From Gammaproteobacteria bacterium (lineage in GTDB: Bacteria > Pseudomonadota > Gammaproteobacteria > HK1): 5,151 nt of DNA. Positions within the stretch are counted from its first letter, which is position 1. Each line of letters opens with the position of its first letter. Positions 1 through 5,088 of the stretch are shown in pieces. The translations under genes were made by a program, and so were the position numbers. The stretch covers positions 1 to 5,151 of the forward strand of contig JABDQX010000141.1 in the NCBI GenBank assembly GCA_013042035.1, in the 5' to 3' direction. The notes under the pieces are model-generated. The model searched no databases, was not told the DNA's origin, and was given only the letters and a program-made list of their open reading frames with translations.

Positions 1-101
1 GGTTGGACGTTCTTCTTGAAGCGAGCATCGGAGGAGGAATCGAAGCCGCCACTAGCATGGACGGTGCCGACGACGTCGAGTTTGTAGGAAGGCCCTATGT
101 G
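1..101 (-). pseudogene. Partial tail-fibre / peptidase S74-type chaperone domain
   Basis: Read on the minus strand, the frame open from an in-frame stop at 102-104 to the window edge gives HIGPSYKLDVVGTVHASGG followed by FDSSSDARFKKNVQ. The phrases YKLDVxGT and SDxRxKKN are typical of the start of the intramolecular chaperone (peptidase S74) domain at the C-terminus of phage tail fibres and bacterial fibre or adhesin-like proteins, where it helps trimer folding and then cleaves itself off. In such proteins the sequence before YKLDV usually reads like GNVGIGTxxPS; here only IGPS remains and a TAA stop precedes it, with no start codon. I therefore read this as the broken inner part of a longer gene whose C-terminus lies outside the window. 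The family call rests on motif recognition over 33 residues only. Confidence 0.6.
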
Positions 102-158
102 TTACGTCCCGGATTACTAAAGGGGAAGTGACTCATCCTATATCAGGTGAGACAGAAG

Positions 159-163
159 GAGTT
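159..163. repeat. Candidate target-site duplication of outer transposon, left copy
   Basis: GAGTT directly precedes the TGTCCC end at 164. The same five bases stand at 4899-4903, directly outside the opposite end. Five base pairs is the duplication length made by Mu, Tn7 and Tn5053-type transposases, which matches the transposase encoded inside. A chance match is possible because the pair was found by eye. Confidence 0.55.
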
Positions 164-193
164 TGTCCCGCCCCATCAAAGGGCAAATTAGGC
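164..193 (+). repeat. Left terminal end of outer transposon
   Basis: The sequence begins TGTCCCGCCCC and contains the core GCAAATTAGGC at 183-193. The opposite end, read inward on the minus strand from 4897, begins TGTCCCTGGC and contains GCTAAATTAGGC. The two ends share the TGTCCC tip and the AAATTAGGC core in the same order, but the left end has about 11 extra bases between them. TGT-ACA tips are characteristic of Tn7/Tn5053-type elements. Confidence 0.5.
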
Positions 194-235
194 CCGGTGA
201 CGGTTCGGGACGATGACAGCCTGTAAGTTGCGCTT

Positions 236-409
236 CTATGGTTCGAATGGGTTGCTGGTTGGTTCGGGGCGATTATTCTCGTGGAATCGGCGGATTTGGT
301 GAAAGTAGCGCCACTCCCAAGCCTTGATGAGTTCTCCGAGCAAATCGTCGGTCACGGCGGCAGTTTCATCGGAAATGTCATCGGGAAAGAGTCGTAGCAG
401 GTCGTTCAT
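236..409 (-). CDS. Small acidic protein (57 aa), last gene of the transposon operon
   Basis: The gene starts with ATG at 409-407, which overlaps the TGA stop of the AAA+ ATPase (408-406) as ATGA, and is preceded by GAAGGA (421-416) at six bases. This arrangement indicates translational coupling. The product starts MNDLLRLFPDDISDE and ends in a proline-rich tail at a TAG stop. It has 12 acidic against 6 basic residues. The first half is acidic, and the middle (residues 31-43) is rich in aromatic and basic residues (WEWRYFHQIRRFH). There is no signal peptide, membrane segment or cysteine. I do not recognise a family. Its fixed place after the ATPase inside the element suggests an accessory partner of the ATPase or transposase, but that is inference. 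The IS now separates it from the upstream genes, so it has probably lost its transcription and coupling. Confidence 0.7.
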   Translation of the reverse strand: MNDLLRLFPDDISDETAAVTDDLLGELIKAWEWRYFHQIRRFHENNRPEPTSNPFEP

Positions 410-551
410 CGCAATTCCTTCATGGCCTGTTCGAGTACGTCGTCGGGGATGTGGTTGATGCCCTTGTCGGCGGCGATCTGCAAGGAGCGCTTGAGGAGAT
501 TCCCGGCATGGCGCGGGATTCCTCGGGAGGCTTGTCGCAGGCGTTCGAGCC
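406..551 (-). pseudogene. 3' fragment of ExeA-like AAA+ ATPase gene, cut off by IS1182
   Basis: This is the downstream remainder of the ATPase whose 5' part lies at 2107-2758. Together with the duplicated bases 552-556 it reads SGLERLRQASRGIPRHAGNL and continues to end EQAMKELR and TGA. It corresponds to residues 217-265 of the restored protein and carries the helical lid region with the GIPRHAGNLLKR segment (about residues 228-239), where ExeA/TniB-like ATPases keep the sensor-2 arginine. The frame matches that of the 5' fragment once the IS and one CTGAG copy are removed, and no other damage is visible. Its stop overlaps the start of the 57-residue gene. Confidence 0.85.
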
Positions 552-556
552 CTGAG
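552..556. repeat. IS1182 target-site duplication, left copy
   Basis: CTGAG directly precedes the left IS end and is repeated directly after the right end (2107-2111). One copy is needed to restore the ATPase frame, which confirms the junctions. Confidence 0.85.
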
Positions 557-571
557 AGGCTGTGAAAAAAT
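557..571 (+). repeat. IS1182 left terminal inverted repeat
   Basis: AGGCTGTGAAAAAAT matches the reverse complement of 2092-2106 at 14 of 15 positions; the mismatch is at the third base. Similarity fades after this point. Confidence 0.85.
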
Positions 572-691
572 CCCGAAAACCTCATGGAAGGTGAAAGTGT
601 GAGAGGGTTAGTATCAGGAGGACAGCAAACATTGAGCCGAATTGTGCTGTGCTATTGACGTAAGAGAAAGGAAAATTTCAGAGAGTGCGGT

Positions 692-1954
692 ATGAAAGAG
701 AAAGGACAGCTTCCCCGTTTGAGTTGTGCGGATAGAACCCGTGAAGATACGCGTCCTCGGATAATAGAGAGACTGATAGGCCCGGAACATCCGGCAAGGA
801 TAGTTTGGGAGTTTGTTGAGGGGTTGGATTTAAGCCTGTTATATGGGCAGGTAAAGTCGGTAGAAGGAGTAGCGGGGCGTCCGGCGATAGATGCCAAGAT
901 TCTGATGGCAGTGTGGTTGTACGGGATTGTGTACGGTGAAACGAGTGCGCGCCGATTAGAGGAGCTATGCAACAGCCATAGCGCATTTATCTGGTTGTGT
1001 GGAGGGGTAAATATCAATCACCACACACTATCGGATTTTTTTGTTGGGAACGAGCAGTGGTTGGAAGAGCAATTCACGTATTATGTTGCGGTACTGATGA
1101 AAGAGGGCTTGGTAGATTTATCGCGAGTAGCCCAGGACGGTATGCGTGTGCGAGCGAATGCGGGAGCGGCATCGTTTCGCCGCGAAAAGACGCTGGAAGA
1201 ATGTTTGGAAGATGCGAAAGAGCGCGTTGATGCGGCGCGAAAAGAACGAGAGGAAAACCCGGCACAGACGGATAAGCGTAAACAAGCGGCCCAGGAAAGG
1301 GCTACTCGGGAGCGAAAGAAGCGAGTTACTGAGGCGTTGCGACAACTGCCTGAAGTAAAAGAAAAGAAGAAGGAACAGGACAAGGAAAAGGCCCGAGTAT
1401 CGACGACCGACCCGGATACGCGGGTAATGAAGATGGCCGATGGTGGATTCCGCCCGGCGTTCAATGCCCAAATCGCTACGGATACCGATAGTCAAATTAT
1501 CGCTCAAGTAGAGGTGGTAAACGAGGGTAGCGACCAAGGCCAACTGTCTTCCATGATGGATAGAATAGAAGGCAGCTACGGAAAATACCCCGATGAGTCC
1601 TTGGTGGACGGAGGGTTCAACAAGCAAGAGGAAATAGAAACTTGCACGGCAAAAGGTATAACGGTGTACGCGCCTGTTCCAAAACCGAAGGACAAAAATC
1701 GCAACCCCTATGAACCCATGCCAAAGGACAGCGAGGCGGTTGCCAACTGGCGTAAACGTATGGGTACAGATGAGGCCAAAGAGATTTACAAACAACGCGC
1801 TTCAACAGCCGAATGTGTCAACGCAATTGCCCGCAATCGTGGACTCTGGCAGTTCACTGTGCGCGGTCTCAGGAAGGTAAAGACTGTTTTGGTATGGTTT
1901 GCATTAGCCCATAACGTCATGCGTGCAGCTTCTTTGCGTCTGAAAGCAGCGTAA
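692..1954 (+). CDS. IS1182-family DDE transposase (420 aa)
   Basis: The product cuts and joins the IS ends. The N-terminal part (about residues 25-130) is the DUF772-type domain seen in IS5/IS1182 transposases, including GRPAIDAKILMAVWLYGI and the segment ending NHHTLSDFF. The catalytic fold follows. D149 is in AQDGMRVRANAG, D306 is in LVDGGFN and E374 is in STAECVNAIARNRGL, with the typical downstream RGLRKVKTVL and FALAHNVMR. A highly charged, probably coiled-coil insertion occupies about residues 165-235, between the first aspartate and the rest of the core, as is usual for this family. The length is slightly short for the family but nothing is missing. The ATG at 692 is preceded by GAGAG at six bases, a modest ribosome site. 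The gene looks functional and runs opposite to the host transposon's operon. Confidence 0.92.
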   Translation: MKEKGQLPRLSCADRTREDTRPRIIERLIGPEHPARIVWEFVEGLDLSLLYGQVKSVEGVAGRPAIDAKILMAVWLYGIVYGETSARRLEELCNSHSAFIWLCGGVNINHHTLSDFFVGNEQWLEEQFTYYVAVLMKEGLVDLSRVAQDGMRVRANAGAASFRREKTLEECLEDAKERVDAARKEREENPAQTDKRKQAAQERATRERKKRVTEALRQLPEVKEKKKEQDKEKARVSTTDPDTRVMKMADGGFRPAFNAQIATDTDSQIIAQVEVVNEGSDQGQLSSMMDRIEGSYGKYPDESLVDGGFNKQEEIETCTAKGITVYAPVPKPKDKNRNPYEPMPKDSEAVANWRKRMGTDEAKEIYKQRASTAECVNAIARNRGLWQFTVRGLRKVKTVLVWFALAHNVMRAASLRLKAA

Positions 1955-2091
1955 GACAGAAAACTAAATTATATAAATCAGCGCAATATCATGTTTATGA
2001 TGTAAGGTACCCATATGCAAGGCCGGTTTTCGATACTTGGCTACCGAAAATTTTTTCCGAGCTGATACCTCAATGGGGGAACTGAAAATCA

Positions 2092-2106
2092 ATTTTTTCA
2101 CAGGCT
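2092..2106 (-). repeat. IS1182 right terminal inverted repeat
   Basis: Read on the minus strand this is AGCCTGTGAAAAAAT, pairing with 557-571 with one mismatch. Beyond it the two ends diverge. Confidence 0.85.
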
Positions 2107-2111
2107 CTGAG
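2107..2111. repeat. IS1182 target-site duplication, right copy
   Basis: CTGAG, identical to 552-556, directly follows the right IS end. Confidence 0.85.
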
Positions 2112-2758
2112 TCGGAGAGCAGGTTGTGGGAGCATCCAGCCTTCTCGATGGCATGTTCGATGAGTTGACGAAAGCGTTCCCGATCGAGGGTCGGTTCCAG
2201 ACGCACACTTGCCTGTACGCGGCTTTTGAGGGCGGCATAAGGCGCGCGATGGATGAGATTGTCCAGTCCGGGATGTCCGACCAGCCAGACAGTGATGATG
2301 TCACGGGAGTCGAAGGCGAAGTTAAGGAAGGCCGGGAAATCGCGGAAGAATTCGGGAGGGAGGTTTTGCGCCTCGTCGATGATCCAAACGGGCTGCAGGC
2401 GTTTGTTATCGACCATGTCGAGGATGTGCTGTTTGATGTCACGCCACAGCATGGAGCGCCGATAAGAAGGTTGCAGCCCCAGTGCGATGGCCAGTGCGCG
2501 ATAGATATCGAGTCTGCCGAAGTCGGTCTCGGGCAGGTAGATGGTTTTGTATCGGTGTGGGTTGGCGGTTTGGCAGATGGTGCGCAAGGCGGCGGTTTTG
2601 CCGACCCCCGGTTCGCCGATGAGCATGCCGATACCGGGGCTCTCCAGGAGCCACCCGAAGCGTTGCTTGAGGTCTGTAAGGGTACCGTCATCCCATAGTG
2701 CTGGTGCTTTTTTGTCAAGTGGCGAGTGTGTCAGGCCAAAGTGTTGTAGGTAGTGCAT
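2107..2758 (-). pseudogene. ExeA/TniB-like AAA+ ATPase of the transposon, 5' part, interrupted by IS1182
   Basis: The restored protein (this segment plus 551-406) is 265 aa, typical of transposon-borne ExeA/TniB-like ATPases. It starts MHYLQHFGLTHSPL. Walker A is GEPGVGKT (residues 48-55), Walker B is VWIIDEAQ (124-131), a sensor-1-like strand is ITVWLVGHP (155-163), and an arginine-rich lid lies in the detached 3' part. In Mu, Tn7 and Tn5053-type systems the equivalent ATPase (MuB, TnsC, TniB) binds target DNA with ATP and activates the transposase. The start lies four bases after the transposase stop, with AGGGA (2771-2767) eight bases upstream, so the two are probably translationally coupled. 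The IS enters after residue 217. As it stands, the frame runs on through the IS end to a stop at 1964, giving a 264-aa hybrid with 47 foreign residues instead of the lid. ATP binding might survive but normal function is unlikely. Confidence 0.88.
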
Positions 2759-2762
2759 GGTG

Positions 2763-4085
2763 TTATTCCCTGATTGAGCCGTAGTAACGGCGGTATGCCG
2801 ACTCGATGGGGTTGAGTCCGGTGGCGGGCGCTGGTTCCGGTAGGGTGTCGTTGTTGGGTTTTGTGCGTGGCCGATGGCTGTTGGCCACCGGGTCGAGTTC
2901 GGTGACAGGCCCGAGGCTTTTGCCCTCCCCGTCCTCAATACCGACCACTACTTCGCGATGGGGGTCGACGAGGACGTAGATAGTCCAGCCACTCAATTCA
3001 TAGGGGACTTCGTATACTCGCCCGCCACAGGACACGGTACCGTCCTTGCGGACTTTTCGGCTCTGGCGGTGGTAGAAGAGCTGGTCGATGGTGGCGGCGT
3101 ATTCGCCCAGTGACCGGACCCGTGAGAGGTCCTTTTGGTAGCGGGCCAGCGGGGTTAGGCCATCCAATCCATCATGGCCGTTGCGGTGGTAGGACTGCTC
3201 GACCCAGGCCCAAAGACGCGCATTGATGTCGTCCAGGGAGAGGTCTTGGAAATCCATCTCGGTGAGGAACTGGCCGCGCAACGTGCGATGCCAGCGCTCC
3301 AGCTTGCCCTTGCCTTCGGGGGCATAGGGCCGGCAATAGATGAGGTGGATCTTCAATCTGGCGCAGATGCTCTGCAATGAGAGTGCGCGATAGGCAGCTC
3401 CGTTATCGACTACCAGCTTGCGTGGCCGTCCGCGCTTCAAGAGCGCCTGCTTGAGTACCCCTTCGATATCCAGCGCCGTCTCGCCAAGGCAGAAGGCGCT
3501 GTGGGCGACTAGCCGCGAGGCATCATCCATGACCGTGACCAGATAGATTCTACGCCTGCGGCCATCGACGATAATGCGAGGGCCATGCATCACGTCGCCA
3601 TACCAGATATCCCCGGCGTAGGGTGCCTGAAAACGGCGAAACTCCTCCTTCGGGCTATCCAGGCAGGTGGGGCGTGAAAGGTCGTGGCGCTGTAACAGGC
3701 GGTGAATAGCCGAGCGCGAGAGCTCATCCTTGCCCGCATACCCTTCCTCTTCCATTAGGCGCTTTAGCACCCGGATCGAGCGGCGGGGATTTTCCCGCTT
3801 GGCGGCCAGCAACAGCGCCTGCAACTTCGGCGAGAGTTTGCTCAGACCACTGTCCGAGCGGGGATGGGGTTCGAGTCCCTCGATACCTTCCTTGCGGTAG
3901 GCGTAGTACCAGCCTTCGATGGTCTTGGCCGACAGAAGGGTCTTGGAGGAGCCGGGAATGTCATAGTCACGCGCGGCCAGACGCTCCAGTTCACTCTTGA
4001 GTTCGCCACGGTCCAGGCGCTCCCTGCTGACCAGAGCGCCCAGTACCGAAAGCCGGAACAAGGCTGTGGGATTGAGATCTTTCAT
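2763..4085 (-). CDS. DD35E integrase-type transposase with Mu-type C-terminal domain (440 aa)
   Basis: This is the transposase of the outer element. N-terminal helical DNA-binding segments (about residues 5-135) include a helix-turn-helix-like stretch, SAKTIEGWYYAYRKEGIEGL, and a second around SRSAIHRLLQRH. The retroviral-integrase-type catalytic core (about 155-300) has D164 (WYGDVMHG), D227 (VVDNGAAY) and E263 (GKGKLERWHRT), exactly 35 residues apart for the last pair. A Mu-type C-terminal beta domain follows (about 340-400, DGTVSCGGRVYEVPYELSG), then a basic/proline tail. The architecture matches TniA/TnsB/MuA-related transposases that work with an AAA+ partner, encoded four bases downstream. 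I chose the ATG at 4085 because AGGAG (4096-4092) precedes it at six bases; the same frame extends back to 4181 but has no ribosome site there. All catalytic residues are present. Closest named family is uncertain (IS481-like or Tn552/Tn5053-like). Confidence 0.9.
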   Translation of the reverse strand: MKDLNPTALFRLSVLGALVSRERLDRGELKSELERLAARDYDIPGSSKTLLSAKTIEGWYYAYRKEGIEGLEPHPRSDSGLSKLSPKLQALLLAAKRENPRRSIRVLKRLMEEEGYAGKDELSRSAIHRLLQRHDLSRPTCLDSPKEEFRRFQAPYAGDIWYGDVMHGPRIIVDGRRRRIYLVTVMDDASRLVAHSAFCLGETALDIEGVLKQALLKRGRPRKLVVDNGAAYRALSLQSICARLKIHLIYCRPYAPEGKGKLERWHRTLRGQFLTEMDFQDLSLDDINARLWAWVEQSYHRNGHDGLDGLTPLARYQKDLSRVRSLGEYAATIDQLFYHRQSRKVRKDGTVSCGGRVYEVPYELSGWTIYVLVDPHREVVVGIEDGEGKSLGPVTELDPVANSHRPRTKPNNDTLPEPAPATGLNPIESAYRRYYGSIRE

Positions 4086-4090
4086 GTGTG

Positions 4091-4096
4091 TCTCCT
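4091..4096 (-). promoter_or_regulatory. Ribosome-binding site deciding the transposase start
   Basis: AGGAGA on the minus strand lies five to six bases before the ATG at 4085. It fixes the start 32 codons inside the longest open frame. Just upstream is a small inverted repeat, ATTGAAATTCAAT (4098-4110), that could be an operator, though nothing else supports that. Confidence 0.7.
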
Positions 4097-4189
4097 GATT
4101 GAAATTCAATGGGCAAACAAGAGACCACGAAAGCAGGCGGATGGGGTAGCGGCAAAGTGTGTGGGGTGTAAAAAACAGCAACTTGGCCC

Positions 4190-4231
4190 TGTCCCGCCCG
4201 CAAATAGCGTCAAAAACTCATGGGACGGACA
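4190..4231. repeat. Internal inverted TGTCC motif resembling the transposon ends
   Basis: TGTCCCGCCC at 4190-4199 is identical to the first ten bases of the left transposon end (164-173) and is followed by GCAAATAG, like the core of the ends. GGGACGGACA at 4222-4231 faces it as an imperfect inverted copy (8 of 10 pairs, 22-base loop). The pair spans the last codons of the zinc-ribbon gene and the gap before the transposase. In the transcript it could fold as a hairpin; a run of six U lies 14 bases after the stem, too far for a standard terminator. It may be an internal transposase-binding site or the trace of an older end. Confidence 0.4.
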
Positions 4232-4757
4232 CTCCTTGGTGGCATACCGTCGCCATCGCATCAAACAATCCCAGCGTTGTCAGTGTCGCTGTCCAAAACG
4301 CCTCTCCCTGACCGTACCGGCCCAGGTGAGAAAAGGCGCTGCGCAGGTGGAATTCGAACGTCTCGGTGCGTTCGGCCAGCCAAGCCCGCCAGCGTCTGAT
4401 GGTATCCCCAGAGGCAACAACCAACTTGCGTATGAGGGCAAGTTGGTTGCCCCTGAGAACCAAGAACAACGCTATGGCCTGCGCATCCCAGGGATACCAG
4501 CGCCGAGGGCTCAGACACCCCGGTAGGCGCGAACAGGTGGTATTGCAATACGGGCAGCGAAAACGAGGGATGGGGATCAAGACAGACCGATTCTCGCTTA
4601 CCAGCGAGCGATCCCCTTTACGCTGGTACATGCCGTGACCCCAAAGACCACCGTGCCCACATTGGGGACATCTCTTTGGCCTGTAGGCACAAGGATTGGA
4701 CTTCAGGGTAAAAAGATGTTGCTTTAGGGTGCGGATCGAACCGATCATACGGCACAT
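4218..4757 (-). CDS. Zinc-ribbon / helix-turn-helix protein, DUF6431-like (179 aa), first gene of the transposon
   Basis: A zinc ribbon is formed by C30-P-Q-C33 and C68-P-Y-C71, with more cysteines at 75 and 81 (TTCSRLPGC). It is followed by SPRRWYPWDAQAIALFL and a helix-turn-helix-like stretch (about residues 97-128, LRGNQLALIRKLVVASGDTI then RRWRAWLAE). This layout resembles the uncharacterised DUF6431 proteins that I recall beside integrase-type transposases and ExeA-like ATPases. DNA binding is likely. By analogy with the zinc-ribbon part of TniQ/TnsD it could choose the target or regulate the operon, but no sequence kinship to TniQ is evident, so the role is inference. The ATG at 4757 is chosen because AGGAGG (4770-4765) lies seven bases before it. 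An in-frame ATG at 4790 would add 11 residues but has only a weak site. The stop is 132 bases before the transposase start. Confidence 0.8.
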   Translation of the reverse strand: MCRMIGSIRTLKQHLFTLKSNPCAYRPKRCPQCGHGGLWGHGMYQRKGDRSLVSENRSVLIPIPRFRCPYCNTTCSRLPGCLSPRRWYPWDAQAIALFLVLRGNQLALIRKLVVASGDTIRRWRAWLAERTETFEFHLRSAFSHLGRYGQGEAFWTATLTTLGLFDAMATVCHQGVSVP

Positions 4758-4826
4758 AGGCTGGCCTCCTGTGTTGGTGGGGAGATTCATTTTTCAGTTC
4801 CCACAATAAACCAGGATGGCCAGCCT
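4758..4826 (-). promoter_or_regulatory. Leader hairpin covering the Shine-Dalgarno of the zinc-ribbon gene
   Basis: AGGCTGGCC (4758-4766) is perfectly repeated in inverted form at 4818-4826. After one bulged base (4817) four more pairs form between 4767-4770 and 4813-4816. In the minus-strand transcript the 3' arm contains the AGGAGG site (4770-4765) and ends one base before the ATG. The 42-base loop can form a second stem (4777-4781 with 4800-4804), leaving the alternative in-frame ATG at 4790 in the apical loop. Such structures in IS10 and IS50 block translation from transcripts that enter from outside the element. The pairing is visible; the function is inferred. Confidence 0.5.
4765..4770 (-). 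promoter_or_regulatory. Strong ribosome-binding site of the zinc-ribbon gene
   Basis: AGGAGG on the minus strand, seven bases before the ATG at 4757. It decides that start over the upstream ATG at 4790 and is part of the 3' arm of the leader hairpin. Confidence 0.75.
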
Positions 4827-4877
4827 TCATACTGACCTGTTCGTATCGCTATGCGCTGGGGATTGTTGCTCCCAGGC

Positions 4878-4898
4878 GCCTAATTTAGCCAGGGACAA
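4878..4898 (-). repeat. Right terminal end of outer transposon
   Basis: Read inward on the minus strand the end is TTGTCCCTGGCTAAATTAGG followed by C. It shares the TGTCCC tip and AAATTAGGC core with the left end (164-193) but with a shorter spacing. About 100 bases between it and the zinc-ribbon gene hold the leader hairpin and presumably the promoter; I could not pick out a convincing -35/-10 pair. Confidence 0.5.
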
Positions 4899-4903
4899 GA
4901 GTT
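4899..4903. repeat. Candidate target-site duplication of outer transposon, right copy
   Basis: GAGTT, identical to 159-163, directly outside the right end. Confidence 0.55.
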
Positions 4904-4911
4904 GATGAAGT

Positions 4912-5088
4912 TCAGCTAAGAGGGAGAGACGTTACAGCCCGGCTTCTTTCGAATCGCCTTCTGATAACGGATTCCGGGATTCCATGTCCGCCTTGCTCGA
5001 CACGATATCGAACCCGATCAATGGCCATTTCGACGGAAGGAAGAGAGAAATAATGTAACTGCCTACCATAACCCAAGTTTAACACGCC
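4912..5088 (-). pseudogene. C-terminal remnant of a zeta-toxin-like P-loop kinase
   Basis: The minus-strand frame between stops at 5089-5091 and 4912-4914 contains LHYFSLPSVEMAIDRVRYRV, then EQGGHGIPESVIRRRFERSR. The phrases FLSLPSVE-A--RV--RV and QGGH-IPE-VIRRRFE are characteristic of the C-terminal half of zeta-toxin-family small P-loop kinases, whose full-length members phosphorylate UDP-N-acetylglucosamine or similar small molecules. The P-loop half is absent: an in-frame stop stands about ten codons before the similarity (which spans about 4939-5058), and the upstream bases in the window show no related frame. After RRRFERSR the sequence diverges and stops soon. It is gene debris, outside the outer transposon, and not a working toxin. 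The antisense plus strand shows nothing better, and 5089-5151 holds nothing I can identify. Confidence 0.65.

Larger units (their letters stand above)
557..2106 (+). mobile_element. IS1182-family insertion sequence, complete (1550 bp)
   Basis: The element has 15-bp terminal inverted repeats with one mismatch (AGGCTGTGAAAAAAT at 557-571; AGCCTGTGAAAAAAT at 2106-2092 on the minus strand), flanking CTGAG duplications and one intact transposase gene. Its length is within the usual IS1182 range. It lies in the ATPase gene of the outer transposon, in the opposite orientation. Its coding strand is purine-rich and looks lower in GC than the surrounding element, which suggests a different source. About 135 bases precede the transposase and about 150 AT-rich bases follow it; I see no further gene in either stretch. 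Confidence 0.9.
164..4898 (-). mobile_element. Mu/Tn5053-like transposon with DDE transposase and AAA+ ATPase, carrying an IS1182 insertion
   Basis: The element is bounded by inverted TGTCCC ends, each followed inward by an AAATTAGGC core, and by GAGTT duplications. It carries four minus-strand genes: zinc-ribbon/HTH protein, DD35E transposase, ExeA-like ATPase and a 57-residue protein. Without the 1550-bp IS and its 5-bp duplication it would be about 3.2 kb. Both flanks carry fragments of unrelated genes, consistent with insertion into dead DNA. The gene content is firm. The exact ends are less so: the right end has one extra base (TTGTCCC) compared with the left if a 5-bp duplication is accepted, and the spacing between TGTCCC and the AT-rich core differs between ends. 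Confidence 0.65.

Noticed and set aside
164..217. Second facing copy of the end motif inside the left end (CGGGACGATGACA, from 205)
   Set aside because: Only a partial match interrupted by three bases; not distinguishable from chance.
632..658. Possible promoter before the IS1182 transposase (TTGAGC and TATTGA)
   Set aside because: Both boxes are poor and the 15-base spacing is short.
1118..1795. Long minus-strand frame (225 aa) opposite the IS1182 transposase
   Set aside because: It lies entirely antisense to a confident gene; its composition is the mirror of that gene and it has no recognisable domain.
2027..2056. Possible terminator after the IS1182 transposase (TTTTCG / CGAAAA followed by TTTTTT)
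   Set aside because: Only six mostly A-T pairs with a 12-base loop; too weak to call from sequence alone.
2126..2698. Plus-strand frame of 190 aa opposite the ATPase
   Set aside because: Exact antisense shadow of the Walker-motif protein.
2759..2938. Upstream extension of the ATPase frame to 2938
   Set aside because: It overlaps the transposase C-terminus in another frame, is rich in Arg/Thr/Pro like a shadow frame, and the ATG at 2758 starts a protein typical of the family.
4086..4181. N-terminal extension of the transposase to the ATG at 4181 (472 aa)
   Set aside because: No ribosome site before 4181, and the extra residues do not resemble the family. AGGAGA is well placed before the ATG at 4085.
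3864..4526. Plus-strand frame of 220 aa across the transposase start and zinc-ribbon gene
   Set aside because: Antisense to two confident genes and their gap; no motif or ribosome site.
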